Position numbers and translations under genes: made by a program
The notes under the pieces: model-generated
What the model saw: the letters and a program-made list of their open reading frames with translations, nothing else
Databases searched by the model: none
What the model was told of the DNA's origin: nothing
Part shown: piece after piece, positions 34,838 to 50,232 of the stretch
Layout of the letters: every line of letters begins with the position of its first letter
Position numbering within the stretch: position 1 is the stretch's first letter
Source of the DNA: Deinococcus hopiensis KR-140
GTDB lineage: Bacteria; Deinococcota; Deinococci; Deinococcales; Deinococcaceae
Direction: 5' to 3'
Length of the DNA stretch: 64,000 nucleotides
Assembly: GCF_900176165.1 (NCBI RefSeq)
Contig: NZ_FWWU01000009.1
Span: 980,001-1,044,000, forward strand

Positions 34838-36037
34838 ATGCGTCCTCTTGCCCGGTTCCTGCTGCTGCCCCTGCTGCTGGGGAGTGCGGCGGCCGCTCCC
34901 ATCAAGATCGAATTCTGGCATGCGATGGAAGGCGTGCAGGGCACGGTGGCAGGGTACGCCCAGGCCTTCAACCGCGCGCAGTCGCAGTATGAGGTGGTGC
35001 CGAGATCGGTGGGCAACTACCGCGAACTGCTGCCGCAGCTTCAGGCCGCTGTCAAGGCAGGCAAGGCTCCGGCCCTGGCGCAGGTGGAATTTACGCAATT
35101 TCCCCGGCTGGTGGCGGACGGGGCGCTCGCGGACCTGACGCAGGAGGCGGCCGCGCTGTCCAGCGACCTCCTGCGGGACCTGTACGCCCCGGTGTGGCGA
35201 GCGGGAGAGGTGGGGGGCAGGCGTTACGGGCTGCCCTGGAACGTCTCGGTTCCGGTTTTGATGTACAACGCAGGTACACTCAAACGTGCGGGGGTCGGTG
35301 CGCCGCAGACCTGGGCCGAGGTGGAGGCCGTGAGCCGCAAGCTGGCGACGGGCGGACGTCAACCCCTGGTGGCGGCGGCAGACGCCTGGACCTTTGAGGC
35401 GAACGTTACCTCGCGTGGAGGCAGCCTGGTCGTGAATGGTAAGCCCAACCTCAACGGGCCGGAAGCGGTGGAAGCCCTGACGCAGATGTCGCGCATGACC
35501 TCCGCCGGACTGGCCCAGCCGCGCAACCTGTCGGAAGCCGTGCGCGCCGCCTTCGACTTTGCGCGGGGGCACAACGTCTTTGTGCCCGCCAGCGTCGCCA
35601 ACTGGACCGACGCGCGCAAGCTGCCGTTCTTTCAACTGGGCATCGCGCCCTTTCCCTGCGAGAAGGTGGGGACCTGCACCGTGCCCCTCGGCGGCGCGCA
35701 CCTCGTCGTGCCAAAGGGCGCTTCGGCCAGCCAGCAGGCCGGGGCGGTCGCTTTCTGGCAGTTCCTGATGGATCCGGCCCGCCTCGCCGACTGGGTGAAA
35801 ACCACCGCCTACGCGCCCCCCCGCCGCGCGGTGACGCCACTGTTGGGCGACTGGTACGCCAGAAATCCGCAGCTGAAGGCCGCCCATGCCCAGCTTGAGC
35901 GCGCGGTGCCCCGGCCCACCGCCCCCGATTACGGCGAGTGGACGGGCTACCTCGAAGAGGCCATCGCGGCGGCCACGGGCGGCAAGCAGAGCGCCAAGGC
36001 CGCCCTGGATGAGGCGCAGCGAAGGGCGGCGCGGTAG
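34838..36037 (+). CDS. Sugar or glycerol-3-phosphate ABC transporter substrate-binding protein (UgpB type), orphan
   Basis: 399-residue secreted binding protein with signal peptide MRPLARFLLLPLLLGSAAAA followed by IKIEFWHAMEGVQGTVAGYA, the UgpB/cluster 1 opening. PWNVSVPVLMYN, FARGHNVFVPASVANW and GGAHLVVPKGASASQQAGA are family positions. Two cysteines (PCEKVGTC) may form a disulfide. No permease follows; instead a malFG pair converges on it from the minus strand. TATCCT (34826-34831) ends 6 nt before the ATG, so it has its own leaderless promoter. Confidence 0.88.
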   Translation: MRPLARFLLLPLLLGSAAAAPIKIEFWHAMEGVQGTVAGYAQAFNRAQSQYEVVPRSVGNYRELLPQLQAAVKAGKAPALAQVEFTQFPRLVADGALADLTQEAAALSSDLLRDLYAPVWRAGEVGGRRYGLPWNVSVPVLMYNAGTLKRAGVGAPQTWAEVEAVSRKLATGGRQPLVAAADAWTFEANVTSRGGSLVVNGKPNLNGPEAVEALTQMSRMTSAGLAQPRNLSEAVRAAFDFARGHNVFVPASVANWTDARKLPFFQLGIAPFPCEKVGTCTVPLGGAHLVVPKGASASQQAGAVAFWQFLMDPARLADWVKTTAYAPPRRAVTPLLGDWYARNPQLKAAHAQLERAVPRPTAPDYGEWTGYLEEAIAAATGGKQSAKAALDEAQRRAAR

Positions 36038-36065
36038 GGGAGGGGCCAAAGGCAAAGGCGCAGCA

Positions 36066-36110
36066 CCCAAAGAAAAAGGCCGCCCGGTGGAGGCGGCCTT
36101 TTTCTTTGGG
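36066..36110. terminator. Bidirectional terminator between convergent genes
   Basis: A 19 bp perfect stem (36066-36084 with 36092-36110) with A-rich left arm and T-rich right arm, serving both the plus-strand binding protein gene and the minus-strand malG gene. Confidence 0.92.
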
Positions 36111-36121
36111 TGGGAACAAAC

Positions 36122-36973
36122 TCAGCCCTTCACGGCCCCTGCCGTCAGACCCGAGACGATGTTGCGCTGGAAGATCAGCACGAGGGCGATCAGCGGCACC
36201 GTCACCACGATGCTCGCGGCCATGATCGGCCCCCAAGGTTGCTCGTACTGCGACGCACCAGAGTAGTTCGCAATCACCACGGGCACCGTGCGGTTGCTGC
36301 TCATAAACGTCAGCGCGAACAGGTACTCGTTCCAGGCGTTGATAAAGGCCAGCAGCCCTGTGGTCACGAGTGCGGGCATCATCACCGGAAACAGCACCCG
36401 GAAGAGGGTTTGCAGTGGCGAGGCGCCGTCCACCAGCGCGGCCTCCTCCAGTTCACCCGGAATGTCGCGGACGAAGGAAGTCAGCACCCACACTGTAAAG
36501 GGAATGGTAAAGATCAGGTAGCTGAAAATCAGGGCGATGGGGTTGTTGTAGGTGTTGGTGGCCCGCACCAGCGTGAACAGCCCACCCAGCACGGCAATCT
36601 GCGGAAACACGCTGACCGCAAGAATGATGTACATGATCAGGCTCTTGCCCCGGAACTTGAACCGTCCCAGCGCATAAGCTGCAAAGGATCCAAACAGCAG
36701 GCTGACCAGCACCGAGAAGACGGCGACCAGGAGGCTGAACGCCAGGCCGCGTTGAAAGCTGGAATTGGCAAACACCTGCGCGTAGTTGCTGAGGGTTGAG
36801 GGCGCGCGCACGAAGTCCAGGGGCTGCAAAAAGAGGTCGCCCGAACGCCGGAAGCTGGTCAAGACCGCCCACACAAAGGGAAAGAGCAAATAAAAGGCGA
36901 TGACGATAACGAGCAGGTAAAACAGGCTGCGCTGAAGGAAATACAGGGCGGGGTTGGTGCGTCTCAGGTTCAT
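36122..36973 (-). CDS. malG: Maltose/trehalose ABC transporter permease, MalG type
   Basis: 283-residue membrane protein with six hydrophobic segments. The EAA loop that contacts the ATPase is visible as [35 protein letters not shown] and [14 protein letters not shown] are typical MalG-group positions. It follows malF by 9 bp. No ATPase gene lies nearby, so a shared MsmX/MalK-type ATPase elsewhere is expected. Confidence 0.92.
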   Translation of the reverse strand: MNLRRTNPALYFLQRSLFYLLVIVIAFYLLFPFVWAVLTSFRRSGDLFLQPLDFVRAPSTLSNYAQVFANSSFQRGLAFSLLVAVFSVLVSLLFGSFAAYALGRFKFRGKSLIMYIILAVSVFPQIAVLGGLFTLVRATNTYNNPIALIFSYLIFTIPFTVWVLTSFVRDIPGELEEAALVDGASPLQTLFRVLFPVMMPALVTTGLLAFINAWNEYLFALTFMSSNRTVPVVIANYSGASQYEQPWGPIMAASIVVTVPLIALVLIFQRNIVSGLTAGAVKG

Positions 36974-36982
36974 GGGGCCTCC

Positions 36983-37915
36983 TCAGTCGAATTTCACGCG
37001 GAAGGCGGTCACGTACATCACCACGATCACCATGATGATGAGGAAGATGGCGACGGCCACGGCGCTGCCCATCCCGAGCAGGGAATTGTCGATCATGGCC
37101 TGCCGTGCGTAGCCCGTCATGGAGGTGCTCGACGCGTTGACGGGCCCCAGCATCACGTACATCACGTCAAAGACACGCAAGGCGTCCAGGCTGCGAAACA
37201 CCAGGGCCACCAGCAGGGCGGGGCGCAGCAGCGGCAGCGTCATGCGCCAGAACTGCGTCCAGCGGCTCGCGCCGTCCATGTCGGCGGCCTCGTACATGTC
37301 GCCCGGCAGACTCTGGAGCCCTGCAAGAATCAGCAGGGCCATAAACGAGGTGGTCTTCCACACGTCCACCGCGATCAGGGCCCAGATGGCACTGTCGGTG
37401 TTGGCAAGCAGCGCTTGGCCGCCCAGCAGACCGCGCCCCACCAGCCCAAACGAGTCGTTGTACATATAGGCCCACATCTGCGCGCTCACCACCGTGGGAA
37501 TCGCCCAGGGAATCAGCATGGCCGTGCGCAGAAAGGTACGGCCCTTAAAGGCGCTGTTGACCACCAGCGCGATGATCATGCCCAGGACCGTTTCCAGAAA
37601 GACGCTGACCACCGTAAACAGCATCGTGTTCTTGACTGCCATCCACCACTTGGGGTCCTGCAGGAAGCCCAGGGCGATTCCCTCATCACTGACTGACCAG
37701 AAATTGCCCAGACCCAGGAACGTGCGCTGGTCAGGCGTGGTGAGGTTGGCGTCGTACAGCGAGTAGAAGATGGTGCGGTACAGCGGATAGCCCGCCACCA
37801 GCGCGATGGCGATCAGGGTGGGCAGCAGCAGCCAGAAGGCCTGGCGGGCCCGCGTCGCCTCGATGCCGCGCCGACGGATTGGGGCCGTGGTGGGGGGAGT
37901 GGTCTTGGTGGTCAT
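36983..37915 (-). CDS. malF: Maltose/trehalose ABC transporter permease, MalF type
   Basis: 310-residue inner-membrane permease with six hydrophobic segments and the EAA loop [21 protein letters not shown]. The short form without the large MalF periplasmic loop of enterobacteria is usual for Gram-positives and Deinococcus-Thermus. The ATG at 37913-37915 follows AAGGGG; a longer frame to 38053 overlaps the intergenic hairpin and is rejected. Confidence 0.92.
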   Translation of the reverse strand: MTTKTTPPTTAPIRRRGIEATRARQAFWLLLPTLIAIALVAGYPLYRTIFYSLYDANLTTPDQRTFLGLGNFWSVSDEGIALGFLQDPKWWMAVKNTMLFTVVSVFLETVLGMIIALVVNSAFKGRTFLRTAMLIPWAIPTVVSAQMWAYMYNDSFGLVGRGLLGGQALLANTDSAIWALIAVDVWKTTSFMALLILAGLQSLPGDMYEAADMDGASRWTQFWRMTLPLLRPALLVALVFRSLDALRVFDVMYVMLGPVNASSTSMTGYARQAMIDNSLLGMGSAVAVAIFLIIMVIVVMYVTAFRVKFD

Positions 37916-38029
37916 GATGTGCCCCTTGTGGAGTTGCGCTGTGTGGTTGCGGTGGCCCGGCCGGCGGGAGGCGCAGCGGCCGGGAAGCGGACGGAGGCGA
38001 AGCGGGCGGGCGAAGGCTCCCGACACCAA

Positions 38030-38069
38030 CAATAAAAGAGGGGAGCCGTCCATGGATCGGACGGCCCCC
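38030..38069 (-). terminator. Intercistronic hairpin after malE, probable partial terminator
   Basis: On the minus strand GGACGGC/GCCGTCC (with GGGG/CCCC extension and a one-base bulge) is followed by TCTTTTATT. It sits in the 201 bp between malE and malF, which fits making more binding protein than permease. Confidence 0.75.
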
Positions 38070-38116
38070 AGAAGATGCTCAGGTGCCGGAGGAGGCCGGT
38101 ACCCGTCCGTCTGTGC

Positions 38117-39376
<1,260 letters not shown>

Positions 39377-39412
39377 GAATCCCCCTTGAAGGCCCCGGTG
39401 GGCCAGTGTGGT

Positions 39413-39431
39413 TGTATACGGAAGCGTTTCC
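39413..39431 (-). promoter_or_regulatory. malE promoter -10 box and LacI-type operator
   Basis: GGAAGCGTTTCC (39420-39431) is a near-perfect palindrome centred on CG, directly upstream of a minus-strand -10 box TATACA (39413-39418). A bound repressor would block the promoter. The core matches the glgX site. Confidence 0.7.
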
Positions 39432-39488
39432 AGATGAAGCTGAGATTGCGGTGATCAGAGGCTACACCGGGGCCCTGAAGCTGTCAAT

Positions 39489-39502
39489 CTTTACCGGTAA
39501 AG
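39489..39502. promoter_or_regulatory. Perfect palindrome upstream of malE, possible second operator
   Basis: CTTTACCGGTAAAG is a 14 bp perfect palindrome 58 bp upstream of the LacI-type site. Its central ACCGGT recurs in the palindrome upstream of pckA. The binding protein is unknown. Confidence 0.5.
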
Positions 39503-39616
39503 AAAGAGCTGTAGACGGGAATTCTGCCTGGACAACTCCTTCCGATTGAAAGGCCTGGGCCCTTCGAAACAAAGAGTCGGGAGGAGATTCAAAAATGGTC
39601 ACCGGGCTCGGGAGCG

Positions 39617-41355
<1,739 letters not shown>

Positions 41356-41359
<4 letters not shown>

Positions 41360-41718
41360 AGGGCAGAAGTATAGGCGGGGGGGCCTGGCCAGTCGCCGTG
41401 AGCGGCTTGGGCGACCAGCCAGTACCGCTCCAGCCGTACACTTCGGCCCTCCCCGCTTAGCCACACGGGCGCGGCGCGTCCCCCGCAGCACGGCGGCCTG
41501 ACCGAACGCCGCTCCCCCCTTTCCGCGGCCTGCCCCAGCCTCGCTCGGGGTACGGTCAGGGCGTCCTCGCGGCGCTCGCCCTCCCCGTTATGGGCGGCGT
41601 GGGCAGGGAGGCCGCAGGGGGCGACCCACCGCCGCATGGCCTGCGCTGCCCGCAGATTGTCGCCATGCGGCTGCGGCCAGCCCCCCGGATTCCGCCCGGT
41701 GGCGGGCCGTGTTGTCAC
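41356..41718 (-). CDS. Possible small protein, unsupported by homology
   Basis: A 120-codon frame from a GTG (or 93 codons beginning [10 protein letters not shown] around 41634-41637) whose TGA overlaps the regulator's GTG as GTGA. Third positions are mostly G or C in the middle part, less so at the end. No family is recognised, and the -10 box of the next gene lies within its last codons. It is the only candidate in the roughly 390 bp between the regulator and the secreted-protein gene. Confidence 0.3.
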
Positions 41719-41751
41719 CCGCGCTGAGAAAGGCGGCGCGCTGGCCGGGGA

Positions 41752-42122
41752 TCAGGGAGAATGGACGACCACACCCACGTTGAGCACCTGCATGTTCGTG
41801 AAGCGCAAGGCCAGCTTGAGGCGCTGTCCAGGCCGGAACTCGCCGCTGACGACCACGCGGTAGGGCGTTTCCGGCCCCAGTTGCAGCACGCCGGAGAAGG
41901 GCACGGTCTGCACCGTGGTGCAGCGCGGCTGGCATTTGAGCAGCCGCGCGCGGCCCTGCGGGCTCCAGACGCCGGTCAACTCGTTTGTCGTGCCCGCCGT
42001 GACGCGGCCCACGAGCATTGCCCCAGCAAAGGTCGGGTGCAGGTCCACCTGCGCGGTCGGTGGCCCGGCCGCCAGCGCCGCCCCCAGCAGCAGGGGCAGC
42101 AGCCGGGCCAGCCGGGGAAGGG

Positions 42123-42126
<4 letters not shown>
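41752..42126 (-). CDS. Small secreted hypothetical protein
   Basis: 124 residues with a signal peptide ([20 protein letters not shown]). The mature part is a beta-rich domain ([39 protein letters not shown]) with a CQPRC pair that may form a disulfide. No family recognised. Its ATG overlaps the truD stop as ATGA, so it is translationally coupled to truD. Confidence 0.7.
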
Positions 42127-43220
<1,094 letters not shown>

Positions 43221-43286
43221 ACGCCTCCACGCCCGGAGAGGCGTGAGAGGCCGTCAGGGGTGGAGGGGGGCCCGGCGTCACCCCGA

Positions 43287-44055
43287 TCAGTTCAGCACCC
43301 GGGTACCCGCGTAGCGCTGCGGCGTCCAGTCGGCGCGAAACAGCCGGGCCTGTTCAGGGGTCCGGGCGGGAACGTACCACACCCGCACGCCGCTGTGCTG
43401 CTCGCCCAGGGGCAAAAAGGCGCTCTGTCCCCGGTCCAGCGTGTTCAGCCGCCGCCCATTCTCTGTTCGGACCGGCAGCCAGGCGTTCAGGTCCGCTGGG
43501 GACCAGCCCGCCAGCCACAGCGCCTGGCCCGAGACGTTTTGCAACTGCGCGCCCCGCTCGGTCACGGTCACGCTCAGGTCCGGCCACTCGGGCAGTTGCA
43601 CCGGGGCGAAGCGCAGCTCCAGCCCTGGGGCCCGCCGCGCGGCCGGCAGCGAGAACAGGGCGGCCGAGAGCAGTCCGCCCAGCCCGGCGAGGCTCGACGT
43701 CAGCGCGAGGGCCAGCGAAAGCCCGCCGCTCCCGTGCAGCGCCGCCAGGGAGAGTGCAGCCAGGCCGAACACCACACCCACCGTGGGCCACGCCCAGCCG
43801 GGACGAGCGCGTGCCGGGCGGTAGGCCAGCGGCCAGAACTCCGCGAACAGCAGCATGGCTGCGCCCAGGCCAAACAGCGCGTCGGCTTCGGTCAGCGGCG
43901 TGGCCCACAGCAGCGCCACGCCCGGTACCGCCCACCACGCCATATGGGGCGTGAGCCGACGCCGCGCCGCCCACGCCACCCGCAGCAGCCAGTACCCGGC
44001 GATCAGCCCGAGGGCGAGCGCATAGGCCGGGGTGATGGAGGCGATGGGTCCCGCT

Positions 44056-44063
<8 letters not shown>
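43287..44063 (-). CDS. Conserved hypothetical membrane protein
   Basis: 258 residues with about six hydrophobic segments in the first 150 ([45 protein letters not shown]) and a soluble C-terminal region of about 100 residues ([38 protein letters not shown]). No family recognised. The GTG at 44061-44063 overlaps the mogA-type stop by 8 nt (GTGAGTGA). The adjacency to a molybdopterin gene does not by itself suggest a role. Confidence 0.65.
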
Positions 44064-44610
<547 letters not shown>

Positions 44611-44749
44611 GGAGTCACGATACGCCCGGAAATGGGGGAGTAGAGGTGGATGGGGTCACGGTCCGGTTCGGCTTTCGTTTGGGGACTTTGGACTGGGAGA
44701 AGATAAGGTGGGCGCGCCGCGCCACATTTCGCCCCTATACTCTTTGATT

Positions 44750-46231
44750 GTGAAGTCCATCGGCCCCTACGTGGCCGCCCGGGAATTGACCGGGCAGCGG
44801 CCCCTCAGCGTGGTGCGGACGCTGCATGCCACCGATCGCCTCACGGGGATGCCGGTGCTGCTGCACGTGCTGCCCCACCCGGTGCCGCTCCCCGCCCTGC
44901 CCGCCGACCCCGCCCTGCTCGCCCCGAGCGACGGCGGCATCACGGGCGAGACGGCCTACCTCCTGACCGAGTTGCCGCCCCATGCCCGGCCCGCCACCGA
45001 TCCCACCCTGGCGGCCCGGGGAGGACTGCGCGCCCTCGCTGCGTTGCACGGAGCCGGGCTGACGCACGGTGGCGTCAGCAGCGCGCAGCTGTGGGAGGTG
45101 GACGGCCGCGTGGTGCTCGTCGGTGCGGGCCTTCCATGGGGCGGCGAGTCCTCGCCCGCCGCCGATCTGCGTGAGCTGCTCGTGGCGCTGGAAATGCTGG
45201 GTGGGGTGCCCCCGGCCCTGCAGCGTGTGGCGCTGGACGACACCTCAGCCCGGGAACTGCTGGAAAGCTTTGACGCGGTGCCTGCTGGCCCGGCCCCGGT
45301 CCTCGGATCCTTGCCCCCCACCCGTGAGGCGCCCACGTCCCGTCCCGCGTCCACCGCTCGCCCGCCCGCGCTGGTCACCCTCCCCGACCCCGAGCCCGCT
45401 CTCCCCGCCCACGACGGCTCTCCCATCGTCCTTAGTGGCGCGCTGGCCGATACCCTGTGGAACGCGGAAAACGCGCCAGCCAAGCCGCCGGCACCGCCCC
45501 CGCCTGCGGTGGAGTCGCCCTTCACGCCCGATACCCTGATGGAGGACTCGGCCCTGCTGGTGGTCACGCCCGCCCCTCCCGCTCCTGCACCGGTGGGGCG
45601 CTCGGACCCGCCGCCTGGCCCAGCCGAACGAGAGCTGCTTGCCGGGGACCAGGGCAAGCTGCCAGAGGACACCCACCGGGTGATCCGCGCCGTGGGGGAG
45701 GGCGCAACCGCGCCGCAGGTGGCCGTGGGCAGCGCCCGCACCGCCGCCCGGCGGGTCGGCGGCGAGCCGGTCCGCATCGTGTGGAACCCCGACGGCACCC
45801 GGCGGGTGGTCAAGGAAGGGGTGGGCGGGCCGCCCCCGCCCCGGCGTTACGGCCCCGCCCGGTTCCCGTGGCCACTGTTGGCTGTGCTGGCGCTCCTGCT
45901 CGCGCTGGGCGGAGGCTTCTGGGCCTGGAAGACGCGCGCGTCCGTCTCTCCGTCCCGCCCGGTGACCCTCACGCCGAGCGCTTCCCGGTGCTGCCCGGTG
46001 ACCTTCAAGGTCAGCGGCAACGCGGGCGTACCCGTGCGCCTGGAGGCCGTCTCGACCCCAGCTGGCACGGGGTGGAAGCGCGGAGACAAGATCGGGCGTG
46101 CGCCCGGCACCGTCCGCCTCCCGCAACCGGGAACGTACGTCCTGCGCGTCTCGGCCCAGGGCTACCGCCCCGTCACGGTGACGGTTCAGGTGCCGGAGGA
46201 CGCGGTGGTGCCCATCGGGCTGGCGCCCTGA
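44750..46231 (+). CDS. Pseudokinase with membrane anchor and PEGA domain
   Basis: 493 residues. Residues 1-165 follow a protein-kinase layout but without catalytic residues: [13 protein letters not shown] replaces the glycine loop, VLLHVLP sits where VAxKxL should be (His instead of Lys), [17 protein letters not shown] sits where HRDLKPxN should be (no catalytic Asp), and VVLVGAGLP replaces the DFG region. A long Pro-rich disordered region (about 185-360) leads to a membrane segment (about 367-390, [16 protein letters not shown]) and a PEGA domain (about 415-490, [18 protein letters not shown]). GTG 44750 lies 8 nt after TATACT (44736-44741). Confidence 0.75.
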   Translation: MKSIGPYVAARELTGQRPLSVVRTLHATDRLTGMPVLLHVLPHPVPLPALPADPALLAPSDGGITGETAYLLTELPPHARPATDPTLAARGGLRALAALHGAGLTHGGVSSAQLWEVDGRVVLVGAGLPWGGESSPAADLRELLVALEMLGGVPPALQRVALDDTSARELLESFDAVPAGPAPVLGSLPPTREAPTSRPASTARPPALVTLPDPEPALPAHDGSPIVLSGALADTLWNAENAPAKPPAPPPPAVESPFTPDTLMEDSALLVVTPAPPAPAPVGRSDPPPGPAERELLAGDQGKLPEDTHRVIRAVGEGATAPQVAVGSARTAARRVGGEPVRIVWNPDGTRRVVKEGVGGPPPPRRYGPARFPWPLLAVLALLLALGGGFWAWKTRASVSPSRPVTLTPSASRCCPVTFKVSGNAGVPVRLEAVSTPAGTGWKRGDKIGRAPGTVRLPQPGTYVLRVSAQGYRPVTVTVQVPEDAVVPIGLAP

Positions 46232-46338
46232 GCCGGAGGAGGGACAGGGGCAGAGGGCCGGGAGAGAATTCGCCGTCCCCTGCCCCCTGCTCAGCCTGCC
46301 CGGACATCTGCCCGGCTCCACATGACACAATCGGGCCC

Positions 46339-47856
<1,518 letters not shown>

Positions 47857-47925
47857 GGCTGCGGGGGCCACACCGTTTCTCAATCCAGCCCCGCCCTGCC
47901 CGCGGCGACGATTTAACATGGAGCG

Positions 47926-48441
47926 GTGCGTGGCATGTTCAAGAAACGATCTCCGGCGCCTGACCCTGAGCCGCTGCGAAAGACCGCTGCGGGACACACC
48001 TCCGTGGAGCAGACCTCCGGGAGCCGGACCGCGGTGGGCCAGACGGCCGTGACCGCGCCGGACCGCGCCATACCCGAGCGGCGGATGCGGGTTGGGGACC
48101 GCTTTACCCAGGCCCTGGAAGAAGCGCTGGCCGGGCGGCCCTACCAGATCATGCGGCACGTGCAGCTGCGCGGTTTTCATGCCTTGACGCCCGAGGGTGA
48201 GCTGGCCCGGCGCGGCTGGGTCAAGGTCGATTACCTGGTAATCGCCCAGTTCACCCGGGTACCGGTGGTGGCGATCCGCCTGACCAACGTGACCTACGGC
48301 CGCGACCGCCGCCAGTCTCCCGAGCGTGAGCGGTACACCAGCCTCACGGGCAACAGCATCATCACCGTGCTGGACCTCGATCCCCACGTCCTGCTGGGCC
48401 CGGGGGCCCTGCTGCCGGTGTTGCGCCCGCACCTCTCGTAA
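47926..48441 (+). CDS. Hypothetical protein
   Basis: 171 residues. About 45 residues of low-complexity sequence precede a domain with VGDRFTQALEEALAGRPYQI, MRHVQLRGFHALTP, GWVKVDYLVIAQFTRVPVVA and SLTGNSIITVLDLDPHVLLG. The beta-alpha pattern with a VDY strand recalls DUF2726-like nuclease-fold domains, but this is weak. TAACAT (47914-47919) ends 6 nt before the GTG at 47926; an ATG three codons later (MFKK) is an alternative. It is convergent with the next gene with only 8 bp between. Confidence 0.6.
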   Translation: MRGMFKKRSPAPDPEPLRKTAAGHTSVEQTSGSRTAVGQTAVTAPDRAIPERRMRVGDRFTQALEEALAGRPYQIMRHVQLRGFHALTPEGELARRGWVKVDYLVIAQFTRVPVVAIRLTNVTYGRDRRQSPERERYTSLTGNSIITVLDLDPHVLLGPGALLPVLRPHLS

Positions 48442-48449
48442 GGGGCAGG

Positions 48450-49073
48450 TCAGATCTTGAGCAGCCCGTGGGGCGGGGTCGACCCGTCCCCAGCGGTCTC
48501 AGGGGACCCAGTCCACCGAAAGCGTTCGCGCAGGAAGCGGCCCTGCGTCAGCACCCGGTCCGCCGCCTCATGGTCGAGGCGCAGCGCGTCCTGTACGCCC
48601 TGGTCCATCAGGGCCAACTGCTCGCCGAGCAGCGCCTCGGGGTTCAGGCCCTGGGCTTCGAGCTGCCGCCGCGCGCCACCCTGCAGGTTGACGTAGCCGC
48701 GCAACGTCTCAGGCAGGTACTCGCCCTGCGTCTGCGCGATGATGTACCGGCTACGGGCATCGAGCGAGGCGGGGGCGTCGGCCAGCCGGGACAGCAGGGC
48801 CAGCGCCGCCGAGCGCTGGGGTTCGGGGAGCTGCAGGGCCAGCACGGGGGCGGCGTGGGGATCGGCCACAGGCACGGCCGGGGGGAGCAGGGGACGCTGC
48901 GCCTCGGCGAGAAGCCGCTTCTCGCGCAACACCTGAATCCTGTTGCGCCCCGAGACGTGAATGATGCCCATCACCCCGCCGAAAATGCTGCCGAAGGTGG
49001 CCAGAATGATCAACACCGCTTCTTCCAAGAGCTGTCCTCTCCCTTCCCGCCCTGCCCGGACTTCACGCGTCAT
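48450..49073 (-). CDS. Hypothetical membrane-anchored protein
   Basis: 207 residues with one N-terminal membrane segment (about 20-40, AVLIILATFGSIFGGVMGIIH) and a helical cytoplasmic part (SAALALLSRLADAPASLDAR, RYIIAQTQGEYLPETLRGYV). No family recognised. The helical region with LPETLRGYVNL recalls 5-bromo-4-chloroindolyl-phosphate hydrolysis/ToxR-like helical proteins only loosely. The start is uncertain; a TATGCT lies just upstream of the ATG at 49073. Confidence 0.6.
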   Translation of the reverse strand: MTREVRAGREGRGQLLEEAVLIILATFGSIFGGVMGIIHVSGRNRIQVLREKRLLAEAQRPLLPPAVPVADPHAAPVLALQLPEPQRSAALALLSRLADAPASLDARSRYIIAQTQGEYLPETLRGYVNLQGGARRQLEAQGLNPEALLGEQLALMDQGVQDALRLDHEAADRVLTQGRFLRERFRWTGSPETAGDGSTPPHGLLKI

Positions 49074-49151
49074 CTGAGCATACCGCGTGCGGCCCGCGCG
49101 TCCTCCTTTAGAAGGGGGCGGGGAAGAGGAGCGGACCGGTGGCGCGCAGGA

Positions 49152-50198
49152 TCAGGTGTCGCCCGCAGGGTCCCCCAGCGCTTTGCCCTGCTGCAGGGTG
49201 ACCTGGGCCCGCTGCTGGAGCGAGGCGGGGTCCGTGCCGTCGACGGGAAAGAGGGCCACGCCCACGGACGCTGTGACCCTCAGCGCCTCTCCGCTGACCT
49301 CAAAGGGCGCGCCAAACACACCGAGAATCAGGGCCGTGACCCCGCGTGCATCGCTCCCACCGGGCAGGTCCTCCACCAGCACCATGAACCCGTCGCCTGA
49401 GCGCCGCGCCACCGTGTTGGGGGGACGCACCACGTCCTGAAGTCGGGCGGCCACCTGCGTGAGCAGGGCGTCGCCCGACGCGCGGCCATATCGCCCGTTC
49501 ACCTCCGTGAGGGAGCCGATGTCCACGAGCAGGAGCGCGAAGGGCGCGTGCGTCGCCCGGCTGCGCGCCACCGCCTGACGCAGCCGGTCGTCGGCCAGCA
49601 GGGCCGTGGGCAGGCCAGTCAACCCGTCGAAGGGTGCGGCCATCTGCGGTTGTTCCCGGGCGTGCCGCAGCCCCTCCAGCGCGGCCATCGCCTGAAATGT
49701 GAGGGCTTCGAGCCACGCCACCTCGTCATCGCTGAAATCGCCGGCCTGGGGGGTGTGGATAACGGTGAGGGTGCCGTACACCGCGCCGTCCAGGAGCAGC
49801 GGCAGCACCACGATGCCGCCGCACTGGGTCTGCTGCCGGCGCGCCTGCACCGCCGGGCTCTCGCGCGGGTCGAGGTAGTTCGCGGGCGACACCGCGACCC
49901 GGCGCTCTCGCAGGGCCCAGCCGGTCAGGCCACCCTGCAGTTCCTCCCAGTCGGGCCGCTGCACGTACCGCGCGCCCGGCCCCGCCACCAGAAAATGCCG
50001 GACCAGCTCCGCTTCCGGGTTGAGCGTGATCAGAACTGCCCGGTGAACCCCCAGGAGTGTGGTGGGGGCGCTGACCACCCGGTGCAGCACGTCGTCTTCA
50101 GAGCCCGCCTGGGTCAGGGTCCTGGCCAAGTCGTACAGCGCCTGGGTCCGCAGGAGCGCCTGACGGGCGAGGGCGAGCACGCGCGTGGGACCGTCCAT
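49152..50198 (-). CDS. GAF domain protein with degenerate GGDEF domain
   Basis: 348 residues. A GAF sensor domain (about 20-175, YDLARTLTQAGSEDDVLHRV, GGIVVLPLLLDGAVYGTLTV) is followed by a GGDEF fold (about 190-345, FDGLTGLPTALLADDRL, LLLVDIGSLTEVNGRYG). The signature reads RSGDGF instead of GG(D/E)EF, replacing the glutamate needed for catalysis, so diguanylate cyclase activity is doubtful. No RxxD inhibitory site is evident. The ATG at 50196-50198 follows GGGAGC; a start six codons upstream is possible. It follows pckA by 34 bp. Confidence 0.85.
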   Translation of the reverse strand: MDGPTRVLALARQALLRTQALYDLARTLTQAGSEDDVLHRVVSAPTTLLGVHRAVLITLNPEAELVRHFLVAGPGARYVQRPDWEELQGGLTGWALRERRVAVSPANYLDPRESPAVQARRQQTQCGGIVVLPLLLDGAVYGTLTVIHTPQAGDFSDDEVAWLEALTFQAMAALEGLRHAREQPQMAAPFDGLTGLPTALLADDRLRQAVARSRATHAPFALLLVDIGSLTEVNGRYGRASGDALLTQVAARLQDVVRPPNTVARRSGDGFMVLVEDLPGGSDARGVTALILGVFGAPFEVSGEALRVTASVGVALFPVDGTDPASLQQRAQVTLQQGKALGDPAGDT

Positions 50199-50232
50199 GG
50201 TGCTCCCATGATGCACCCTGGCCCTCTGGACT

